Of a stretch of DNA of 64,000 bases, positions 48,318-60,381 are shown one piece after another. The stretch's first letter is position 1, and every line of letters starts with the position of its first letter. The stretch spans positions 154,608-218,607 of the forward strand of contig NZ_KB894355.1 in assembly GCF_000374425.1 (NCBI RefSeq), read 5' to 3'. Source of the DNA: Acinetobacter tjernbergiae DSM 14971 = CIP 107465. Its GTDB lineage: Bacteria; Pseudomonadota; Gammaproteobacteria; Pseudomonadales; Moraxellaceae. Both the position numbers and the translations under genes were made by a program. The notes beneath the pieces were generated by a model. It searched no databases. It saw only the letters and a program-made list of their open reading frames with translations, and was not told the DNA's origin.

Positions 48318-48824
48318 TTGTCAGAAAAAAAATTGACCATGAAAGACTTTTTAAGAAAAATTCGAACCATTCCTGCTGTTTCTAAATTTATGATCAATCA
48401 CTATTCTCCTTATCGTGGTGCAGGAATCGCGATCGAAACTATTGAACTAGACAACTATTTCATCCGAATTAAAATGCCACTCACGAGAAAAAACCGCAAT
48501 ATTGTCGGAACACACTTTGGTGGCAGCCTATATTCTATGGTTGATCCTTTTTATATGCTGATTTTGATGCATCATTTAGGTCATAAGTATATTGTTTGGG
48601 ACAAAAGTGCTTCTATTAATTTCCTGTCACCTGGTCGTAGTACGGTCTATGCAGATATTAAACTCAGTGCAAAGGAAATTATTGAAATTAAAAAATTAGC
48701 TGAAAATCATGAACCGATTTTACGTCACTATACGCTCAACATTGTAGATGAAACGGGCAATCGAATTGCTGAAGTTGAAAAAGTTTTATATATCCGCCGT
48801 AAGAAATCCAAAGCAACCTCTTAA
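48318..48824 (+). CDS. DUF4442 hotdog-fold (thioesterase-like) protein
   Basis: A 168-aa protein of the DUF4442 group within the hotdog superfamily. The core is IRIKMPLTRKNRNIVGTHFGGSL (HFGG motif near residues 72-75), followed by MVDPFYMLILMHHLG and ASINFLSPGRSTVYADIKLS. It probably hydrolyses or binds acyl-CoA/ACP thioesters. It starts at TTG 48318 with GGAG upstream at loose spacing; ATG 48339 is the alternative. Confidence 0.8.
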   Translation: MSEKKLTMKDFLRKIRTIPAVSKFMINHYSPYRGAGIAIETIELDNYFIRIKMPLTRKNRNIVGTHFGGSLYSMVDPFYMLILMHHLGHKYIVWDKSASINFLSPGRSTVYADIKLSAKEIIEIKKLAENHEPILRHYTLNIVDETGNRIAEVEKVLYIRRKKSKATS

Positions 48825-48840
48825 CCTATTTGACTCAACT

Positions 48841-48866
48841 AAAAATGCCTGCAACAAGAGCAGGCA
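48841..48866 (-). terminator. Terminator of the glycine-zipper lipoprotein gene
   Basis: On the minus strand, TGCCTGC-N7-GCAGGCA is followed by TTTTTA. Confidence 0.8.
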
Positions 48867-48889
48867 CTTTGGACTCAAAGGATAAGAAA

Positions 48890-49249
48890 TTATCTTTTTT
48901 TCTCTTGGATTGCAGCACCTGCTCCTCCTCCAATTGCTCCACCAATCGCCGCACCAGTATCACCACCAAAAATTGCCTTACCGACGACTGAACCAATGCC
49001 CGCACCCACTGCACTACTTGTGGTTGAATTGCGATTACCGCCTTTAGCATTGGCACCAACACCTGCACCCGCTGCCGCACCAACACCTGCACCTAAACCA
49101 CCGCCGACATGATTACCTACACCACCGCCTACAGCACCACCTAGTGCTGCCGCACCAATACGTTGATCCGATGCACTCATATTCTGACAGCCTGTAAACA
49201 TAAATGCTGATAACAATAGAGTCGACATTAAACTGATTGTTTTTTTCAT
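48890..49249 (-). CDS. Glycine-zipper lipoprotein
   Basis: A 119-aa envelope lipoprotein. From ATG 49249 it has a type II signal (MKKTISLMSTLLLSAFMFTG, lipobox FTGC). Two glycine-zipper segments of repeated GxxxG follow (IGAAALGGAVGGGVGNHVGG; GAGIGSVVGKAIFGGDTGAA), like the outer-membrane lipoproteins of the SlyB/OsmB/YMGG groups. It probably inserts into or spans membranes. An upstream ATG (49306) would place 19 extra residues before the signal and is rejected. Confidence 0.82.
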   Translation of the reverse strand: MKKTISLMSTLLLSAFMFTGCQNMSASDQRIGAAALGGAVGGGVGNHVGGGLGAGVGAAAGAGVGANAKGGNRNSTTSSAVGAGIGSVVGKAIFGGDTGAAIGGAIGGGAGAAIQEKKR

Positions 49250-49511
49250 GACCATACTCACTTCTATAGCTTCTACTGAAAAGCATAATCTTATTTTCTG
49301 CCCCAAATGATCAGATTATGTAATTGCTCTAAGTGCATTCTTTGCTTTTTGTAATAACCGCTAACAGCCTAAAAAAATCATTTGACCTCTAAACGATCAC
49401 CTTGCTAGTTTGAAATCAACCTGAGCAAATAAGTTAGAGCCTTTCATCCAATAATCATGGCAAAAAGAATCCTGAATTCACTGTAGCATTCACATTTGAA
49501 AGGTAAAAAGA

Positions 49512-50366
49512 ATGAAAATATTTGTTGTTCTCTCGATGCTGATATTACTCTGCCTCAATCCATCAGCACATGCAAATTTGTTCAATATCAAAACAACAGC
49601 CAAAATGAACTCATTGAAAAATGTTGCTTATGGTCATCATCCTGAACAAAGAATGGATATCTATTTTCCGTCTCAACCTCTAGTAGAAAAACAACCAGCA
49701 CCATTAATTGTTATGGTACATGGCGGTGCTTGGAGCATAGGGGATAAAAATAATATGGCAGTAGCCAAAAATAAAGTGGAGTATTGGGGCAAACGAGGTT
49801 GGATATTTATTTCTATCAATTATCGATTACTTCCTGGTGCAACAGTACAACAGCAAACTCAAGATGTCGCAGCAGCATTAATTTATATTCAAAACCACGC
49901 ATCTGATTGGCATGCTGACCCCAAACAACTTGTTCTGATGGGACATTCCGCTGGCGCACATTTAGTTAGCCTACTCAGCACACGTCCCGCTTGGTTAACA
50001 TCACAACCTCAAGCTTGGCGCAGCACCATTGCTTTAGACAGTGCTGCTTATGATGTCGAAAAGATTATGCAAGCTCGACATGCTCAGTTTTATGATCAAG
50101 CCTTTGGCAATCAACCCTCAAATTGGAAAGCACTATCGCCTGCTTTGCAACTACATCAAGCTTTACCTAATTTCCTTGCTGTTTGTTCAACAACTCGTCC
50201 AGATCAACCATGTATTCAAGCACAACAATTTGTTCAACAAGCGCAAAGACTCGGCACCCAAGCACAGTTATTGGCACTTCCACTTTCACATCTTGAAATA
50301 AATCGGTTCTTAGGAAAAAATAATGAATATACCGAGGCTGTGAATCAATTTATACAAACTCATTAA
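49512..50366 (+). CDS. Secreted alpha/beta hydrolase (BD-FAE-like esterase)
   Basis: A 284-aa protein with a Sec signal peptide (FVVLSMLILLCLNPSAHAN), so periplasmic or secreted. The oxyanion motif is MVHGGAWSIGDK (near residue 74), the Ser nucleophile is in LMGHSAGAHLVSLL (near 140), and the catalytic His is in LPLSHLEINRFLG. This is the layout of carboxylesterases of the BD-FAE/kynurenine formamidase-like group. The natural ester is unknown. AAAGG precedes the ATG at fair spacing. Confidence 0.85.
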   Translation: MKIFVVLSMLILLCLNPSAHANLFNIKTTAKMNSLKNVAYGHHPEQRMDIYFPSQPLVEKQPAPLIVMVHGGAWSIGDKNNMAVAKNKVEYWGKRGWIFISINYRLLPGATVQQQTQDVAAALIYIQNHASDWHADPKQLVLMGHSAGAHLVSLLSTRPAWLTSQPQAWRSTIALDSAAYDVEKIMQARHAQFYDQAFGNQPSNWKALSPALQLHQALPNFLAVCSTTRPDQPCIQAQQFVQQAQRLGTQAQLLALPLSHLEINRFLGKNNEYTEAVNQFIQTH

Positions 50367-50440
50367 TTGATATTATTTGAATTGCAAAAAGCTAATCACT
50401 TTAAAGCGGTCATGCTGTGAAATTGCAATTTTCAAACATA

Positions 50441-50466
50441 AAAAAGGCACCCTGAGGTGCCTTTTT
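50441..50466. terminator. Terminator of the rpoBC operon (bidirectional)
   Basis: AAAAAGGCACC-CTGA-GGTGCCTTTTT, a perfect stem with A and T runs, 15 bases after the rpoC stop. It also serves the esterase gene. Confidence 0.92.
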
Positions 50467-50480
50467 CAATCATTTCAAAT

Positions 50481-53400
50481 TTAGAACTGATCTGAGTTTA
50501 ATGCTTGACTAAATGCTTGATCAACATCACTGAAATCATTATGAAGTTCAATTTCTGCCGCTTCAGATTCTTGACGACGACGTTCTAAGTGATACGCAAG
50601 ACCCGTACCAGCTGGAATCAAACGACCTACAACAACGTTTTCTTTCAAACCACGTAAGTCATCTTCTTTACCTGTTACAGCCGCTTCAGTTAACACGCGT
50701 GTTGTTTCCTGGAACGATGCAGCAGAGATGAATGAATCTGTAGAAAGCGATGCTTTAGTAATACCCATCAATTGACGTTCAAACTTCGCAGAGAATTTAT
50801 TCTGTGCTGACACAGCTTGGTTCTCTTGAACAACACGGATGTAATCCACTTGCTCGCCTTTAATGAAGCTTGTGTCACCGCCATCAGTGATATCAACTTT
50901 ACGCAACATTTGACGTACAATAACTTCAATATGCTTATCGTTGATTTTTACACCTTGGAGACGGTAAACGTCTTGAACTTCGTTCACGATGTAATTCGTT
51001 AATGCAACTTCACCTTTCAAACGCAAGATGTCATGTGGATTTTGTGGACCATCAGAAATGGTTTCACCACGGTTCACATGCTCACCTTCAAACACGTTAA
51101 TGGTACGCCATTTTGGAATCAACTCTTCGTAAATCTCAGAGCCATCATCTGGGCTAATCACTAAACGGTTCTTACCTTTGGTCTCTTTACCAAAACTCAC
51201 AACACCTGAAACTTCTGCAAGAATCGCGTGTTCTTTTGGTTTACGTGCTTCAAATAAATCCGCTACGCGTGGAAGACCACCGGTAATATCACGTGTACGT
51301 GAAGTTTCTTGTGGTACACGACCAAGTACATCACCCACACCAATTGTTGCACCATCACGAACGGTTACGATTGTGTTTTGTGGTAAGAAGTAGAATTGTT
51401 CGCCACCATCGGTTGTATCCAACACGATTGCAGGACGTAAATCTTTACCAGAAGCAGGACGTGCAGTCACTGGTAAAATTTCAACAGTGGTCATACCTGT
51501 CGCATCATCTGTCTTCGATGTTGCAGTTACACCATCAGCGATTTGGCTGAAACGTGCTTTACCCGCAACTTCGGTAACAAGTGGATGAGTATGTGGATCC
51601 CAAGTCGCTACGATACCACCAGCGTCAACAGCTTCACCATCTTTGATAATGATATTCGCACCATAAGGAATCTTATAACGCTCACGCTCACGACCTAAGT
51701 CATCTGCAATACCAATTTCACCTGAACGAGAAACCGATACTAAGTGACCTTTAGCATGCTGAACTGTTTTCACATTATGGAAACGTACTGTACCTTTGTT
51801 ACGAACTTGAATGCTATTTGCAGCAGACGTTCGGCTCGCAGCACCACCAACGTGGAACGTACGCATCGTTAACTGTGTACCAGGCTCACCAATTGACTGA
51901 GCTGCCATTACACCAACAGACTCACCAGGGTTCACTAAGTGACCACGAGCCAAATCACGGCCATAACATTTAGCACATACGCCAAACGTTGATTGACAGG
52001 CAATGACTGAACGAACTTTAACTTCATCAACACCCGCTTCTTCAAGCTGTGCAGCGATTTTTTCGTCAATCAATGTACCACGTGCTAATACAACTTCATC
52101 ATCAGAGGCACGACGTACATCTTCAGCAGTTACACGACCTAATACGCGATCACGTAATGGCTCGATCACGTCACCACCTTGAATGAATGGCGTCATCATT
52201 AAACCACCAGCCGTACCACAATCAGATTCAGTAATCACTAAATCTTGTGCCACGTCTACAAGACGACGAGTCAAGTAACCAGAGTTTGCAGTTTTCAATG
52301 CAGTATCGGCCAAACCTTTACGCGCACCATGTGTTGAAATGAAGTACTGAAGTACCGTCAAACCTTCACGGAAGTTTGCTTTAATTGGGGTTTCAATGAT
52401 CGAACCATCTGGTTTCGCCATCAAACCACGCATACCAGCAAGCTGACGGATCTGCGCCGCACTACCACGGGCACCTGAGTCAGACATCATATAAATTGAG
52501 TTAAATGATTTCTGTTTCTCATCTTCACCTTGTTTATTTTTCACAACAGTGTAAGACAAGTTATCCATCATTGCTTTCGCAACTTGGTCGTTGGTACGTG
52601 CCCAAATATCGACTACTTTGTTATAACGCTCACCCGCAGTTACGAAACCTTGCTCAAACTGTTGTTCGATTTCGCGAACCTCTGTTTCAGATTTAGCAAT
52701 AATCGCTTCTTTGTTTGGTGGAATCAACATGTCTTCCATACCAACAGATACACCTGAACGCGTCGCTTGACGGAAGCCCAAATACATCAATTGGTCAGCG
52801 AAAATCACTGTATCTTTTAGACCCAATTTACGGTAGCAAGAGTTGATTAGCTTCGAGATGTTTTTCTTGGTCATCTCAAGGTTGATCATATCAAAGCTTA
52901 AACCTTGTGGAACAACTTCCCATAACAAGCAACGACCAGGTGTCGTATCAACAATAATAGTTTGCTGTTCACGGTGACCATTTTCATCAATTACAGTCTG
53001 ATGTACCCGTACTTTTACACGCGCATGAATCGCAACTTTTCCTGTTGCCAATGCACGGTTCACTTCATGGGTATCTGCAAACACCATGCCTTCGCCTTTG
53101 GCATTTACTGCATCACGAGAAATGTAGTAAAGACCCAAAACCACGTCTTGAGAAGGAACGATGATTGGCTCACCATTAGCAGGTGACAAGATGTTGTTCG
53201 TTGACATCATCAATGCACGTGCTTCTAACTGTGCTTCCAATGTCAATGGAACGTGTACCGCCATTTGGTCACCATCGAAGTCGGCGTTGAACGCAGCACA
53301 AACGAGAGGGTGTAAACGGATCGCTTTACCTTCAATTAAGATAGGTTCAAATGCTTGAAGACCTAAACGGTGAAGCGTTGGTGCACGGTTCAACATGACT

Positions 53401-54674
53401 GGATGTTGACGAATGACTGATGCTAAAACGTCCCAAACTTCTGGAGTCTCACGCTCAACCATTTTCTTCGCAGCTTTAATGGTTGTTGCCTGACCAGATG
53501 CTTGTAATTTTGCGAAAATGAATGGCTTGAATAATTCAAGTGCCATCTTCTTCGGAAGACCACATTGGTGAAGGCGTAAAGTAGGACCAACAGTAATGAC
53601 CGAACGACCCGAATAGTCAACACGCTTACCTAACAAGTTTTGACGGAAACGACCTTGTTTACCTTTGATCATATCTGCCAAAGATTTCAATGGACGTTTG
53701 TTCGAACCCGTAATTGCACGACCGCGACGACCGTTATCAAGCAATGCATCCACAGACTCTTGTAACATACGTTTTTCGTTACGTACGATGATGTCTGGCG
53801 CAGCAAGATCAAGAAGACGCTTCAAACGGTTGTTACGGTTGATTACACGACGATATAAATCATTTAAGTCTGAAGTCGCGAAACGACCACCTTCAAGTGG
53901 TACAAGCGGACGCAAGTCTGGTGGAAGTACTGGTAGTACATTCATTACCATCCATTCAGGCTTATTGTTGGAATCATTGAATGCTTCCATCAATTTCAAA
54001 CGCTTAGACGCTTTTTTAAGTTTCGTCTCAGAGGTTGTTTGAGGAATTTCTTCACGCAAACGTGCAATTTCAGCCTCAAGATCAATATCTTTCAATAAAT
54101 CTTGAATCGCCTCTGCACCCATTTTCGCGGTGAATTCATCACCGTGTTCTTCAAGTGCATTGTAATATTCTTCGTCTGTTAAAAGTTGGTACTTTTCAAA
54201 CGGAGTCATACCAGGATCAGTGACAACATAAGATTCGAAATACAATACGCGTTCGATATCACGTAATGTCATATCAAGAAGTAAACCGATACGGCTTGGT
54301 AATGATTTTAAGAACCAAATATGTGCAACTGGAGATGCAAGGTCAATATGACCCATACGCTCACGACGAACTTTTGCAGTGGTTACTTCAACGCCACATT
54401 TTTCACAAATGACGCCTTTATATTTCATACGCTTGTATTTACCACACAAGCATTCATAATCTTTTACTGGACCAAAAATTTTGGCACAGAACAAACCGTC
54501 ACGTTCAGGTTTAAACGTACGATAGTTAATGGTTTCAGGCTTTTTAACTTCACCGTGAGACCATGACTTAATCATCTCTGGTGACGCAAGACCAATACGG
54601 ATACGGTCAAATTCAACAGGTGCATGACCTTCTGAATCCGTTTTCTTACGCATGATATCGAGCAAGTCTTTCAA
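50481..54674 (-). CDS. rpoC: DNA-directed RNA polymerase subunit beta'
   Basis: Largest polymerase subunit. The 1397-aa product has the N-terminal zinc ribbon ([20 protein letters not shown], near residue 70), the absolutely conserved [12 protein letters not shown] with the three Mg-binding aspartates (near 460), the bridge helix/trigger loop region ([16 protein letters not shown]), and the second zinc site cysteines ([19 protein letters not shown]). It is separated from rpoB by 143 bases containing a palindromic element. Confidence 0.98.
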   Translation of the reverse strand: MKDLLDIMRKKTDSEGHAPVEFDRIRIGLASPEMIKSWSHGEVKKPETINYRTFKPERDGLFCAKIFGPVKDYECLCGKYKRMKYKGVICEKCGVEVTTAKVRRERMGHIDLASPVAHIWFLKSLPSRIGLLLDMTLRDIERVLYFESYVVTDPGMTPFEKYQLLTDEEYYNALEEHGDEFTAKMGAEAIQDLLKDIDLEAEIARLREEIPQTTSETKLKKASKRLKLMEAFNDSNNKPEWMVMNVLPVLPPDLRPLVPLEGGRFATSDLNDLYRRVINRNNRLKRLLDLAAPDIIVRNEKRMLQESVDALLDNGRRGRAITGSNKRPLKSLADMIKGKQGRFRQNLLGKRVDYSGRSVITVGPTLRLHQCGLPKKMALELFKPFIFAKLQASGQATTIKAAKKMVERETPEVWDVLASVIRQHPVMLNRAPTLHRLGLQAFEPILIEGKAIRLHPLVCAAFNADFDGDQMAVHVPLTLEAQLEARALMMSTNNILSPANGEPIIVPSQDVVLGLYYISRDAVNAKGEGMVFADTHEVNRALATGKVAIHARVKVRVHQTVIDENGHREQQTIIVDTTPGRCLLWEVVPQGLSFDMINLEMTKKNISKLINSCYRKLGLKDTVIFADQLMYLGFRQATRSGVSVGMEDMLIPPNKEAIIAKSETEVREIEQQFEQGFVTAGERYNKVVDIWARTNDQVAKAMMDNLSYTVVKNKQGEDEKQKSFNSIYMMSDSGARGSAAQIRQLAGMRGLMAKPDGSIIETPIKANFREGLTVLQYFISTHGARKGLADTALKTANSGYLTRRLVDVAQDLVITESDCGTAGGLMMTPFIQGGDVIEPLRDRVLGRVTAEDVRRASDDEVVLARGTLIDEKIAAQLEEAGVDEVKVRSVIACQSTFGVCAKCYGRDLARGHLVNPGESVGVMAAQSIGEPGTQLTMRTFHVGGAASRTSAANSIQVRNKGTVRFHNVKTVQHAKGHLVSVSRSGEIGIADDLGRERERYKIPYGANIIIKDGEAVDAGGIVATWDPHTHPLVTEVAGKARFSQIADGVTATSKTDDATGMTTVEILPVTARPASGKDLRPAIVLDTTDGGEQFYFLPQNTIVTVRDGATIGVGDVLGRVPQETSRTRDITGGLPRVADLFEARKPKEHAILAEVSGVVSFGKETKGKNRLVISPDDGSEIYEELIPKWRTINVFEGEHVNRGETISDGPQNPHDILRLKGEVALTNYIVNEVQDVYRLQGVKINDKHIEVIVRQMLRKVDITDGGDTSFIKGEQVDYIRVVQENQAVSAQNKFSAKFERQLMGITKASLSTDSFISAASFQETTRVLTEAAVTGKEDDLRGLKENVVVGRLIPAGTGLAYHLERRRQESEAAEIELHNDFSDVDQAFSQALNSDQF

Positions 54675-54747
54675 TTTTTTTCTCCGTGTGTCGGGGAGCT
54701 ACGCTCACCCGACTGGGTCACAAATATTGTTTTTTACTGAAATTATG

Positions 54748-54819
54748 AAATCTCCCCTAACCCCTCTTTGAAAAAGAGGGGAACTTCCCCCTTTAACAAA
54801 GGGGGATCGAGGGGGATTT
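54748..54819. repeat. C/G-rich palindromic element between rpoB and rpoC
   Basis: A 72-bp element with two strong inner hairpins, CCCCTCTTT-GA-AAAAGAGGGG and CCCCCTTT-AAC-AAAGGGGG. Its outer ends, AAATCTCCCC and GGGGGATTT, are complementary apart from one base. It runs into the rpoB stop codon (54818-54820). It looks like a REP/MITE-type unit and resembles no terminator, since no U-run follows. Confidence 0.75.
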
Positions 54820-57800
54820 AGTCACCATTTTTCAGTTCAATGTTGATACCTAAAGAACGGATCTCTTTGGTCAATACGTTGAACGATTCAGGCATACCCG
54901 GATCCATATAATGGTTACCATCTACAATGTTCTTATAGATGCGTGTACGACCTTCGACGTCATCCGACTTCACTGTAAGCATTTCTTGGAGCGTGTATGC
55001 AGCACCGTATGCTTCAAGTGCCCATACTTCCATCTCACCGAAACGCTGACCACCGAATTGTGCTTTACCACCAAGCGGCTGTTGAGTCACAAGTGAGTAA
55101 GAACCCGTTGAACGCGCATGCATCTTGTCATCAACCAAGTGGTTCAATTTGAGCATGTACATGTAACCTACAGTTACAGGACGATCAAACTGTTCACCTG
55201 TACGTCCGTCAAACAATACCGTTTGACCCGTACGTGAGATGTCTGCCAATTCAAGTAAGTCTTTAATCTGACTTTCTTCAGCACCGTCAAATACAGGCGT
55301 TGCCAATGGAACACCAGCACGTAAGTTGCCTGAAAGTGCCAAGACTTCCGCATCAGTTAAGCTGTCAAGCTCTTCTTGCTCACCACCGACCTTGTTATAA
55401 ATCTTGTCTAAGAATTCACGCAGTTCAATCACTGTACGCTGTTCTTTCAACATTTTTTCGATTTTATCGCCAAGACCTTTCGCCGCCATACCTAAGTGAG
55501 TCTCAAGAATCTGACCCACGTTCATACGTGACGGTACACCCAATGGGTTCAATACGATATCGACTGGCACACCATTCGCATCATGAGGCATGTCTTCAAC
55601 AGGTAAGATGTTAGATACAACACCTTTGTTACCATGACGACCCGCCATCTTATCACCAGGCTGGATACGACGTTTAACAGCGAGGTAAACCTTAACAACT
55701 TTCAATACACCCGTTGTTAATTCATCACCTGTAGAAAGTTTACGTTTCTTCTCTGCAAACTTCTCGTCAATTTCGTAGCTCTTCTCTTTCAAGAACACTT
55801 GAATCTGAGTTAAACGCTCTGCAATTGCTTCATCAGTCGGTTGAATTTCAAGTAAATCAACCAGCTCTAAACCAGACAAGACATCTGCAGAAAGTTTATC
55901 ACCACGCTTAGTTGAGCCACCACCGTTAGACTCTTGACCTGTCAACAAACGAACAATACGTTCACGTGCTGCTTCTTCGAAGATTTTGTATTCTTCTTTC
56001 AAATCTTTACGGTATGCATCAAGCTGAGCTTTCTCAATGGCTTGAGCACGTTCATCTTTTTCCAAACCATCACGCGTAAAGACTTGAACGTCAATCACAG
56101 TACCTTTGGTACCAGATGGAACGCGTAAAGAAGAGTCTTTAACGTCAGCAGCTTTTTCACCAAAGATCGCGCGAAGTAGTTTTTCTTCAGGTGTTAACTG
56201 AGTTTCACCTTTAGGCGTTACCTTACCAACAAGGATGTCACCCGCAGTCACTTCAGCACCGATATAAACAATACCAGACTCATCCAACTTAGACAGTGCA
56301 GCTTCACCCACGTTAGGAATATCGGCAGTAATTTCTTCTGCACCTAACTTAGTATCACGCGCTACACATGACAATTCTTGGATATGAATCGACGTTAAAC
56401 GGTCTTCTTGAAGTACACGCTCAGAAAGTAAGATCGAGTCTTCGTAGTTATAACCGTTCCATGTCATGAACGCGACGCGCATGTTTTGACCAAGCGCAAG
56501 TTCACCCATATCAGTCGATGGACCATCAGCCAAGATATCGCCACGAGCAACTTTGTCACCCAAGTTTACGATAACGTTTTGGTTGATACAGGTATTTTGG
56601 TTTGAACGTGTATATTTGATCAGGTTATAGATATCTACACCCGCTTCACCCGCAATCATTTCATCTTCGTTTACACGAATCACGATACGAGATGCATCAA
56701 CATATTCAATCGCACCACCACGGTCTGCGATCACACACACACCAGAATCACGTGCTACGTTTGCTTCCATACCCGTACCAACAAGCGGCTTGTCAGCACG
56801 CAATGTCGGAACAGCCTGACGTTGCATGTTTGAACCCATCAATGCACGGTTCGCATCATCGTGTTCAAGAAACGGAATAAGCGATGCAGCAACAGAAACA
56901 ACCTGCTGAGCAGATACGTCCATATGCGTCACTTTTTCAGGTGGCATACGTACAAATTCGCCCTGATGACGTACAGAAGCCATTTCTTCTGTTAAGTTAC
57001 CATCTTTATCTACACCAGAATCGGCCTGTGCAATCACAGTCCCAACTTCTTCAATTGCAGATAAATATTCAACCTCATCAGTCACACGACCATCAACGAC
57101 TTTACGGTATGGTGTTTCCAAGAAACCAAAGTCATTCGCTTTTGCATAGACAGAAAGCGAGTTGATCAAACCAATGTTTGGACCTTCAGGCGTTTCAATT
57201 GGACAAACACGACCATAGTGAGTTTGATGTACGTCACGGACTTCGAAGCCCGCACGCTCACGTGTCAAACCACCAGGGCCAAGCGCAGATACACGACGTT
57301 TATGTGTAATTTCAGACAATGGATTGTTTTGATCCATGAACTGAGACAATTGGCTTGAACCAAAGAATTCTTTGATTGCAGCAGCAACTGGTTTCGCATT
57401 GATTAAATCTTGTGGAGACAAATTATCTGTCTCTGCTTGGCTTAAACGCTCTTTAACAGCACGTTCAACACGAACTAAACCAACACGGAATTGGTTTTCT
57501 GTCATTTCACCAACAGAACGTACACGACGGTTACCTAAGTGGTCGATATCATCGACTTCACCTTTACCGTTACGAATTTCAACCAATGTACGCAGTACAT
57601 CGATGATATCGTCGTGCGATAAAATACCTTCAACTTCACGCGATTTCTGATCTGTACCCACTTCGTAAGGACGACCCAAACGACGGTTAAACTTCATGCG
57701 ACCTACTGGAGAAAGGTCATAACGTTCAGAAGAGAAGAATAAATTATTAAATAAGTTTTCAGCAGCTTCTTTTGTTGGTGGTTCACCTGGACGCATTACT

Positions 57801-58906
57801 TTGTAAATTTCTACTAATGCTTCTTCACGCCCTGAAGTTGTGTCTGCACGTAAACTATCAGCAATAAAAGAGCCACGATCAATATCATTAGTAAACAAGA
57901 TATTGAACTGTTTAACGCCACCTTCAGCTAACTTCACCATGACTTCATGACTAAGCAGCGTATTTGCAGGAATCACATCACCATCTTTTAAGGTAATATC
58001 TTCAGCGGTAATACGTTCATATAAATACTCATCAGGTACAGAAAGTTTGGCTAAATTAGCCGCTTCCATTTGACGTACATGACGTACATTAATACGTTTA
58101 CCTTGTTCAACAATGACTTTACCGTCATTATCGGCAATATCAAACTGCGCCATTTCACCGCGTAATCGATCTGGCACAAGATCAATCTGATAACTACCCA
58201 TATCAAGATATACAGGCACTTTTTCATAGAATAAATTCAAGATTTGTGCATTTGCATAGCCTAAAGCGCGCAGAATTACAGTTGCTAATAGTTTACGACG
58301 ACGGTCAATACGCACATAAACAAGATCTTTAGCATCAAATTCAAAATCTAACCATGAACCACGGTAAGGAATAATACGTGCCGAATACAACACTTTACCA
58401 CTTGAATGGGTCTTACCTTTATCATGATCAAAGAATACACCTGGCGAACGGTGTAACTGAGACACAATCACACGCTCAGTACCATTGATAACAAAAGTAC
58501 CGTTATCGGTCATGAGTGGCATTTCACCCATGTAGACTTCTTGTTCACGAACATCTTTAATTGATTTCGTTTCACGATCTTTAATAATCAAACGAATTTT
58601 TACGCGCATTGGTGCTGCATAAGTTGAACCACGTAAAATACATTCACGTACGTCAAACTCGGGCTTACCAAGACTATACTCAACAAATTCTAAAGCAGCA
58701 TTGCCAGAATAACTTTCAATAGGAAAAACTGAACGAAATGCGGCTTGGAGACCGATATCTTCGCGATTTTTTGGAGTTTTACCGCCTTGTAAGAATGTAC
58801 GATACGAATCGACCTGAATCGAAAGTAAGTACGGTGCTTCCATTACATGGGGCAATTTACCAAAATTCTTACGGATCCGTTTCTTTTCGGTATATGAGTA
58901 TGCCAT
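54818..58906 (-). CDS. rpoB: DNA-directed RNA polymerase subunit beta
   Basis: Catalytic-core subunit and target of rifampicin. The 1362-aa protein starts [19 protein letters not shown]. It contains the rifampicin region ([31 protein letters not shown]) with wild-type-looking residues (Asp, His, Ser and Leu at the usual resistance sites). [21 protein letters not shown] and the C-terminal [19 protein letters not shown] are further signatures. It follows rplL after 307 bases that hold an attenuator-like hairpin. Confidence 0.98.
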   Translation of the reverse strand: MAYSYTEKKRIRKNFGKLPHVMEAPYLLSIQVDSYRTFLQGGKTPKNREDIGLQAAFRSVFPIESYSGNAALEFVEYSLGKPEFDVRECILRGSTYAAPMRVKIRLIIKDRETKSIKDVREQEVYMGEMPLMTDNGTFVINGTERVIVSQLHRSPGVFFDHDKGKTHSSGKVLYSARIIPYRGSWLDFEFDAKDLVYVRIDRRRKLLATVILRALGYANAQILNLFYEKVPVYLDMGSYQIDLVPDRLRGEMAQFDIADNDGKVIVEQGKRINVRHVRQMEAANLAKLSVPDEYLYERITAEDITLKDGDVIPANTLLSHEVMVKLAEGGVKQFNILFTNDIDRGSFIADSLRADTTSGREEALVEIYKVMRPGEPPTKEAAENLFNNLFFSSERYDLSPVGRMKFNRRLGRPYEVGTDQKSREVEGILSHDDIIDVLRTLVEIRNGKGEVDDIDHLGNRRVRSVGEMTENQFRVGLVRVERAVKERLSQAETDNLSPQDLINAKPVAAAIKEFFGSSQLSQFMDQNNPLSEITHKRRVSALGPGGLTRERAGFEVRDVHQTHYGRVCPIETPEGPNIGLINSLSVYAKANDFGFLETPYRKVVDGRVTDEVEYLSAIEEVGTVIAQADSGVDKDGNLTEEMASVRHQGEFVRMPPEKVTHMDVSAQQVVSVAASLIPFLEHDDANRALMGSNMQRQAVPTLRADKPLVGTGMEANVARDSGVCVIADRGGAIEYVDASRIVIRVNEDEMIAGEAGVDIYNLIKYTRSNQNTCINQNVIVNLGDKVARGDILADGPSTDMGELALGQNMRVAFMTWNGYNYEDSILLSERVLQEDRLTSIHIQELSCVARDTKLGAEEITADIPNVGEAALSKLDESGIVYIGAEVTAGDILVGKVTPKGETQLTPEEKLLRAIFGEKAADVKDSSLRVPSGTKGTVIDVQVFTRDGLEKDERAQAIEKAQLDAYRKDLKEEYKIFEEAARERIVRLLTGQESNGGGSTKRGDKLSADVLSGLELVDLLEIQPTDEAIAERLTQIQVFLKEKSYEIDEKFAEKKRKLSTGDELTTGVLKVVKVYLAVKRRIQPGDKMAGRHGNKGVVSNILPVEDMPHDANGVPVDIVLNPLGVPSRMNVGQILETHLGMAAKGLGDKIEKMLKEQRTVIELREFLDKIYNKVGGEQEELDSLTDAEVLALSGNLRAGVPLATPVFDGAEESQIKDLLELADISRTGQTVLFDGRTGEQFDRPVTVGYMYMLKLNHLVDDKMHARSTGSYSLVTQQPLGGKAQFGGQRFGEMEVWALEAYGAAYTLQEMLTVKSDDVEGRTRIYKNIVDGNHYMDPGMPESFNVLTKEIRSLGINIELKNGD

Positions 58907-59213
58907 CTGGAGTCCTCGGAAAGTAAACTAAACCCGCCTGCAGAACGGGCTTAGAAGGAATTACGCAGGCCGATATGGCCACCACTGTTTACAAATGCTG
59001 CAATTTTTAGTGGTATTAAAACGCTTAACAATATTTTTATAGGCAAAAAAATATTGGTAAGCGTTTGATTTTCTGTTATTTGTTTGAAAAACACGCACTC
59101 AAACGTAAAACTAACAAAAAACGAGCCGATTATTGTAACGCAAAAAGGCTGATGACCCAAGAGCCATCAGCCATTTTTTGGAGCCGATTATAAAAAAATC
59201 GACTCCCTACACA
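58907..59213. other. rplL-rpoB intergenic region
   Basis: 307 bases. Near rplL are two hairpins: GGAG-C-CGAT / ATCG-A-CTCC at 59180-59206, right after the rplL stop and of the kind cut by RNase III, and the U-run hairpin at 59142-59172. The part next to rpoB is featureless and AT-rich. Confidence 0.6.
59142..59172 (-). terminator. Attenuator-like terminator between rplL and rpoB
   Basis: On the minus strand, GGCTGATG-N10-CATCAGCC is followed by TTTTTG. A leaky terminator at this place sets the ratio of ribosomal protein to polymerase mRNA in E. coli; the same role is inferred here. Confidence 0.75.
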
Positions 59214-59579
59214 TTACTTAATTGTAACTGTAGCACCAGCTTCTTCAAGTTTCTTCTTAAGTTCTTCGCCGTCTTCTTTAGAAACGCCTTCTTTAAGAAC
59301 TGTAGGAGCACTTTCAACAAGATCTTTCGCTTCTTTAAGACCAAGACCAGTTGCTTCACGAACTGCTTTAATTACAGCAACTTTGTTCGCGCCGAAAGAA
59401 GTCAATTCAACATTGAATTCAGTTTGCTCTTCTTCAGCAGCAGCAGCAGGACCAGCAGCTACAGCTACAGCAGCAGCAGATACGTTGAATTTTTCTTCGA
59501 AAGCTGAAATAAGTTCAACAAGTTCAAGAACAGTTTTTTCAGCAACTGCGTTTAAGATTTCTTCGTTTGTTAAAGCCAT
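59214..59579 (-). CDS. rplL: 50S ribosomal protein L7/L12
   Basis: Stalk protein that recruits translational GTPases. The 121-aa protein has the N-terminal dimerisation helices ([20 protein letters not shown]), an Ala/Pro-rich hinge, and the C-terminal domain with [20 protein letters not shown], as in all L7/L12. It follows rplJ with a 48-base gap. Confidence 0.98.
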   Translation of the reverse strand: MALTNEEILNAVAEKTVLELVELISAFEEKFNVSAAAVAVAAGPAAAAEEEQTEFNVELTSFGANKVAVIKAVREATGLGLKEAKDLVESAPTVLKEGVSKEDGEELKKKLEEAGATVTIK

Positions 59580-59627
59580 GAGAGTAACTCCAAATGGGTA
59601 TTGAATGGTGTGAAAGTAGATTTAAGC

Positions 59628-60134
59628 TTAAGCAGCTTCTGACTCGTTTTTCTCTTGAAGCGCTGTAAGTAAGCGACCCAATTTCGAAATAGGAGCTTGA
59701 AGAACAGATGCAAGCATAGTAAGCGCTTTTTCATGGTTCGGAAGATTCGCAATAACGCTAACGTCTGCACCTTGATAAAGTTTGCCGTCAAATGCAGCAG
59801 CTTTTAATTCAAATGCTTTGTTAGTTTTAGCAAATTCTTCGAACAAGCGTGCAGCAGCACCCATATCGTCTTCAGAAGTTGAGAATGCTAAGATTGTTGG
59901 ACCAACAAGGTTGTCATTCAAGATCGCGAATTGCGTATCTTGAAGCGCACGTTTAGCTAAAGTATTACGTACAACACGTGTAGCAACACCTAGTTTACGA
60001 GCTTCAACACGAAGAGTAGTTAATTGCTCAACTGTTAAACCTTGGTAGTCAGCAACAACGGCAGCGAACGCAGTAGAAGCAATTTCACTTACTTCCGCAA
60101 CGATCTGTTTTTTGTCTTCGATAAGAAGAGCCAT
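59628..60134 (-). CDS. rplJ: 50S ribosomal protein L10
   Basis: Base of the ribosomal stalk, binds L7/L12 dimers through its C-terminal helix. The 168-aa protein starts MALLIEDKKQIVAEVSEIAS at ATG 60134, with AGGAGG seven bases upstream. An in-frame start ten codons earlier reads through the leader and is rejected. L10-L7/L12 normally represses its own mRNA at the leader immediately upstream, which is conserved here in outline. Confidence 0.97.
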   Translation of the reverse strand: MALLIEDKKQIVAEVSEIASTAFAAVVADYQGLTVEQLTTLRVEARKLGVATRVVRNTLAKRALQDTQFAILNDNLVGPTILAFSTSEDDMGAAARLFEEFAKTNKAFELKAAAFDGKLYQGADVSVIANLPNHEKALTMLASVLQAPISKLGRLLTALQEKNESEAA

Positions 60135-60147
60135 TGTAAAACCTCCT

Positions 60148-60260
60148 AACGGTGATTTATGCACCTAACAGGCACACTCCCAATTCGTAAGTCTTTCGAC
60201 CTACACGTGGAGGAGGAACAAATCACACCACCACGTCTACTCAGACTGAGATATTAAGAA
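60148..60260 (-). promoter_or_regulatory. L10-type ribosomal protein leader of rplJL-rpoBC
   Basis: Between rplA and rplJ the minus-strand RNA can form GTAGGTC-GAAA-GACTTAC (60187-60204), a GNRA-capped hairpin. Beside it, ACGTGG/CCACGT (60205-60210 with 60231-60236) encloses a bulged, purine/pyrimidine-rich segment. This resembles the L10-(L12)4 binding leader that autoregulates the operon. Assigned from position and visible stems. Confidence 0.6.
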
Positions 60261-60381
60261 GTTCATCTAAAAAGAATCACTTCGTCTGAGGTCTTTGACG
60301 CTGATAAATATTTATTTATCAATTCAAAGTTTGCTTAGATTTACTCCAAGAGTAAATCTAAGGCTTTAAAATTTTTTCTAA

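Noticed and set aside
54748..54819. Intrinsic terminator between rpoB and rpoC
   Set aside because: The hairpins are strong but not followed by a U-run, and termination there would cut rpoC off from its promoter.
52505..57165. Several plus-strand open frames of 60-125 codons across rpoC and rpoB
   Set aside because: They are antisense shadows of conserved minus-strand genes, with no ribosome binding sites or recognisable products.
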